This document shows, piece after piece, positions 63,919-64,000 of a DNA stretch of 64,000 nucleotides (position 1 is its first letter; each line of letters opens with the position of its first letter). Source of the DNA: Streptomyces sp. NRRL F-2664. Lineage in GTDB: Bacteria > Actinomycetota > Actinomycetes > Streptomycetales > Streptomycetaceae. The notes under the pieces were generated by a model that searched no databases, was not told the DNA's origin, and worked only from the letters and a program-made list of their open reading frames with translations. The DNA is taken from contig NZ_JOFX01000024.1 in assembly GCF_000719345.1 (NCBI RefSeq), positions 149,857 through 213,856 of the forward strand, read 5' to 3'. The position numbers and the translations under genes are program-made.

Positions 63919-64000
63919 GTGGCAGCACCGAAGAAGGGCCGGCGGCCCACGGGGGCTCAGGGGAGGCCGGGGCGCGCCCTGGCGATCATCCTGATCGCGA
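63919..64000 (+). CDS. secD: Protein translocase subunit SecD, 5' part
   Basis: Only the first 27 codons are in the window: a basic N terminus (AAPKKGRRPTGAQGRPGRA) leading into the first TM helix (LAIILIA). GTG start with GGGAG upstream. The identity is inferred from the yajC-secD order and the N-terminal style, since the conserved domains lie beyond the window. Confidence 0.8.
   Translation, partial: MAAPKKGRRPTGAQGRPGRALAIILIA

Overview
The window is a high-GC actinobacterial chromosome segment, almost certainly Streptomyces. The evidence is extreme third-position GC, ssgB (a sporulation protein found only in morphologically complex actinomycetes), frequent GTG starts, many leaderless promoters, and only one in-frame TTA codon that I could find by eye. 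From memory the gene order follows the conserved core of S. coelicolor (the argCJBDR/argH to ruvCAB-secD stretch). The right half also follows the mycobacterial order thrS-HIT-pgsA-patA-pimA-pdxS-pdxT-yebC-ruvCAB-yajC-secD. I see no rRNA operon, CRISPR array, prophage, complete insertion sequence or large biosynthetic cluster.

Layout. 1-4563: tightly overlapped arginine operon argC(partial)-J-B-D-R. 4630-8294: small membrane protein, secreted L,D-transpeptidase, PNPOx-like protein, HEAT-repeat protein. 8401-10042: argH with its own promoter, a candidate ARG box and a hairpin leader. 10127-20000: accessory core genes: a lipoprotein with a duplicated domain, a frameshifted HAD gene, a TetR-MFS efflux pair with an obvious operator, a beta-helix-like membrane protein, acyltransferase, Tat-exported glycerophosphodiesterase, a small TTA-containing sigma factor, GNAT and membrane proteins. 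20118-23229: metNIQ methionine importer preceded by a leaderless 28-residue peptide ending in a Cys/Met cluster. 24176-30723: cobalamin genes cobL, a BluB-CobT fusion with a roughly 500-residue Pro/Ala/Glu-rich extension, and a CysG-like cobA. 30766-33820: rRNA/tRNA methyltransferase, Ser/Thr kinase, small membrane protein, strong terminator. 33901-34444: minus-strand tRNA operon Gly-Cys-Val-Val-Val.

34542-40686: pabB-pabC (folate), tandem GNAT, DsbA-like protein, small membrane proteins, CGNR regulator, ssgB and a PGPGW membrane protein. 40733-43534: two tRNA-Val(CAC) genes flanking a very large polytopic membrane protein, with a 65-bp terminal-inverted-repeat element at that gene's stop codon. 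43590-46845: DnaQ-like exonuclease, a translationally coupled DUF4365-like/unknown pair, GNAT. 47044-57355: thrS, HIT hydrolase, DUF1992 protein, membrane protein, EF-G-like GTPase, then the phosphatidylinositol mannoside genes pgsA-patA-pimA. 57610-64000: membrane protein, pdxS-pdxT (pyridoxal phosphate synthase), yebC, ruvC-ruvA-ruvB (Holliday junction processing), yajC and the start of secD (protein export).

Most of the window is housekeeping. The parts most worth follow-up are the Met/Cys leader before metNIQ, the single TTA codon inside the DNA-recognition helix of the sigma factor, the BluB-CobT fusion with its giant disordered tail, the EF-G paralogue with degenerate G motifs, and the argH regulatory region.
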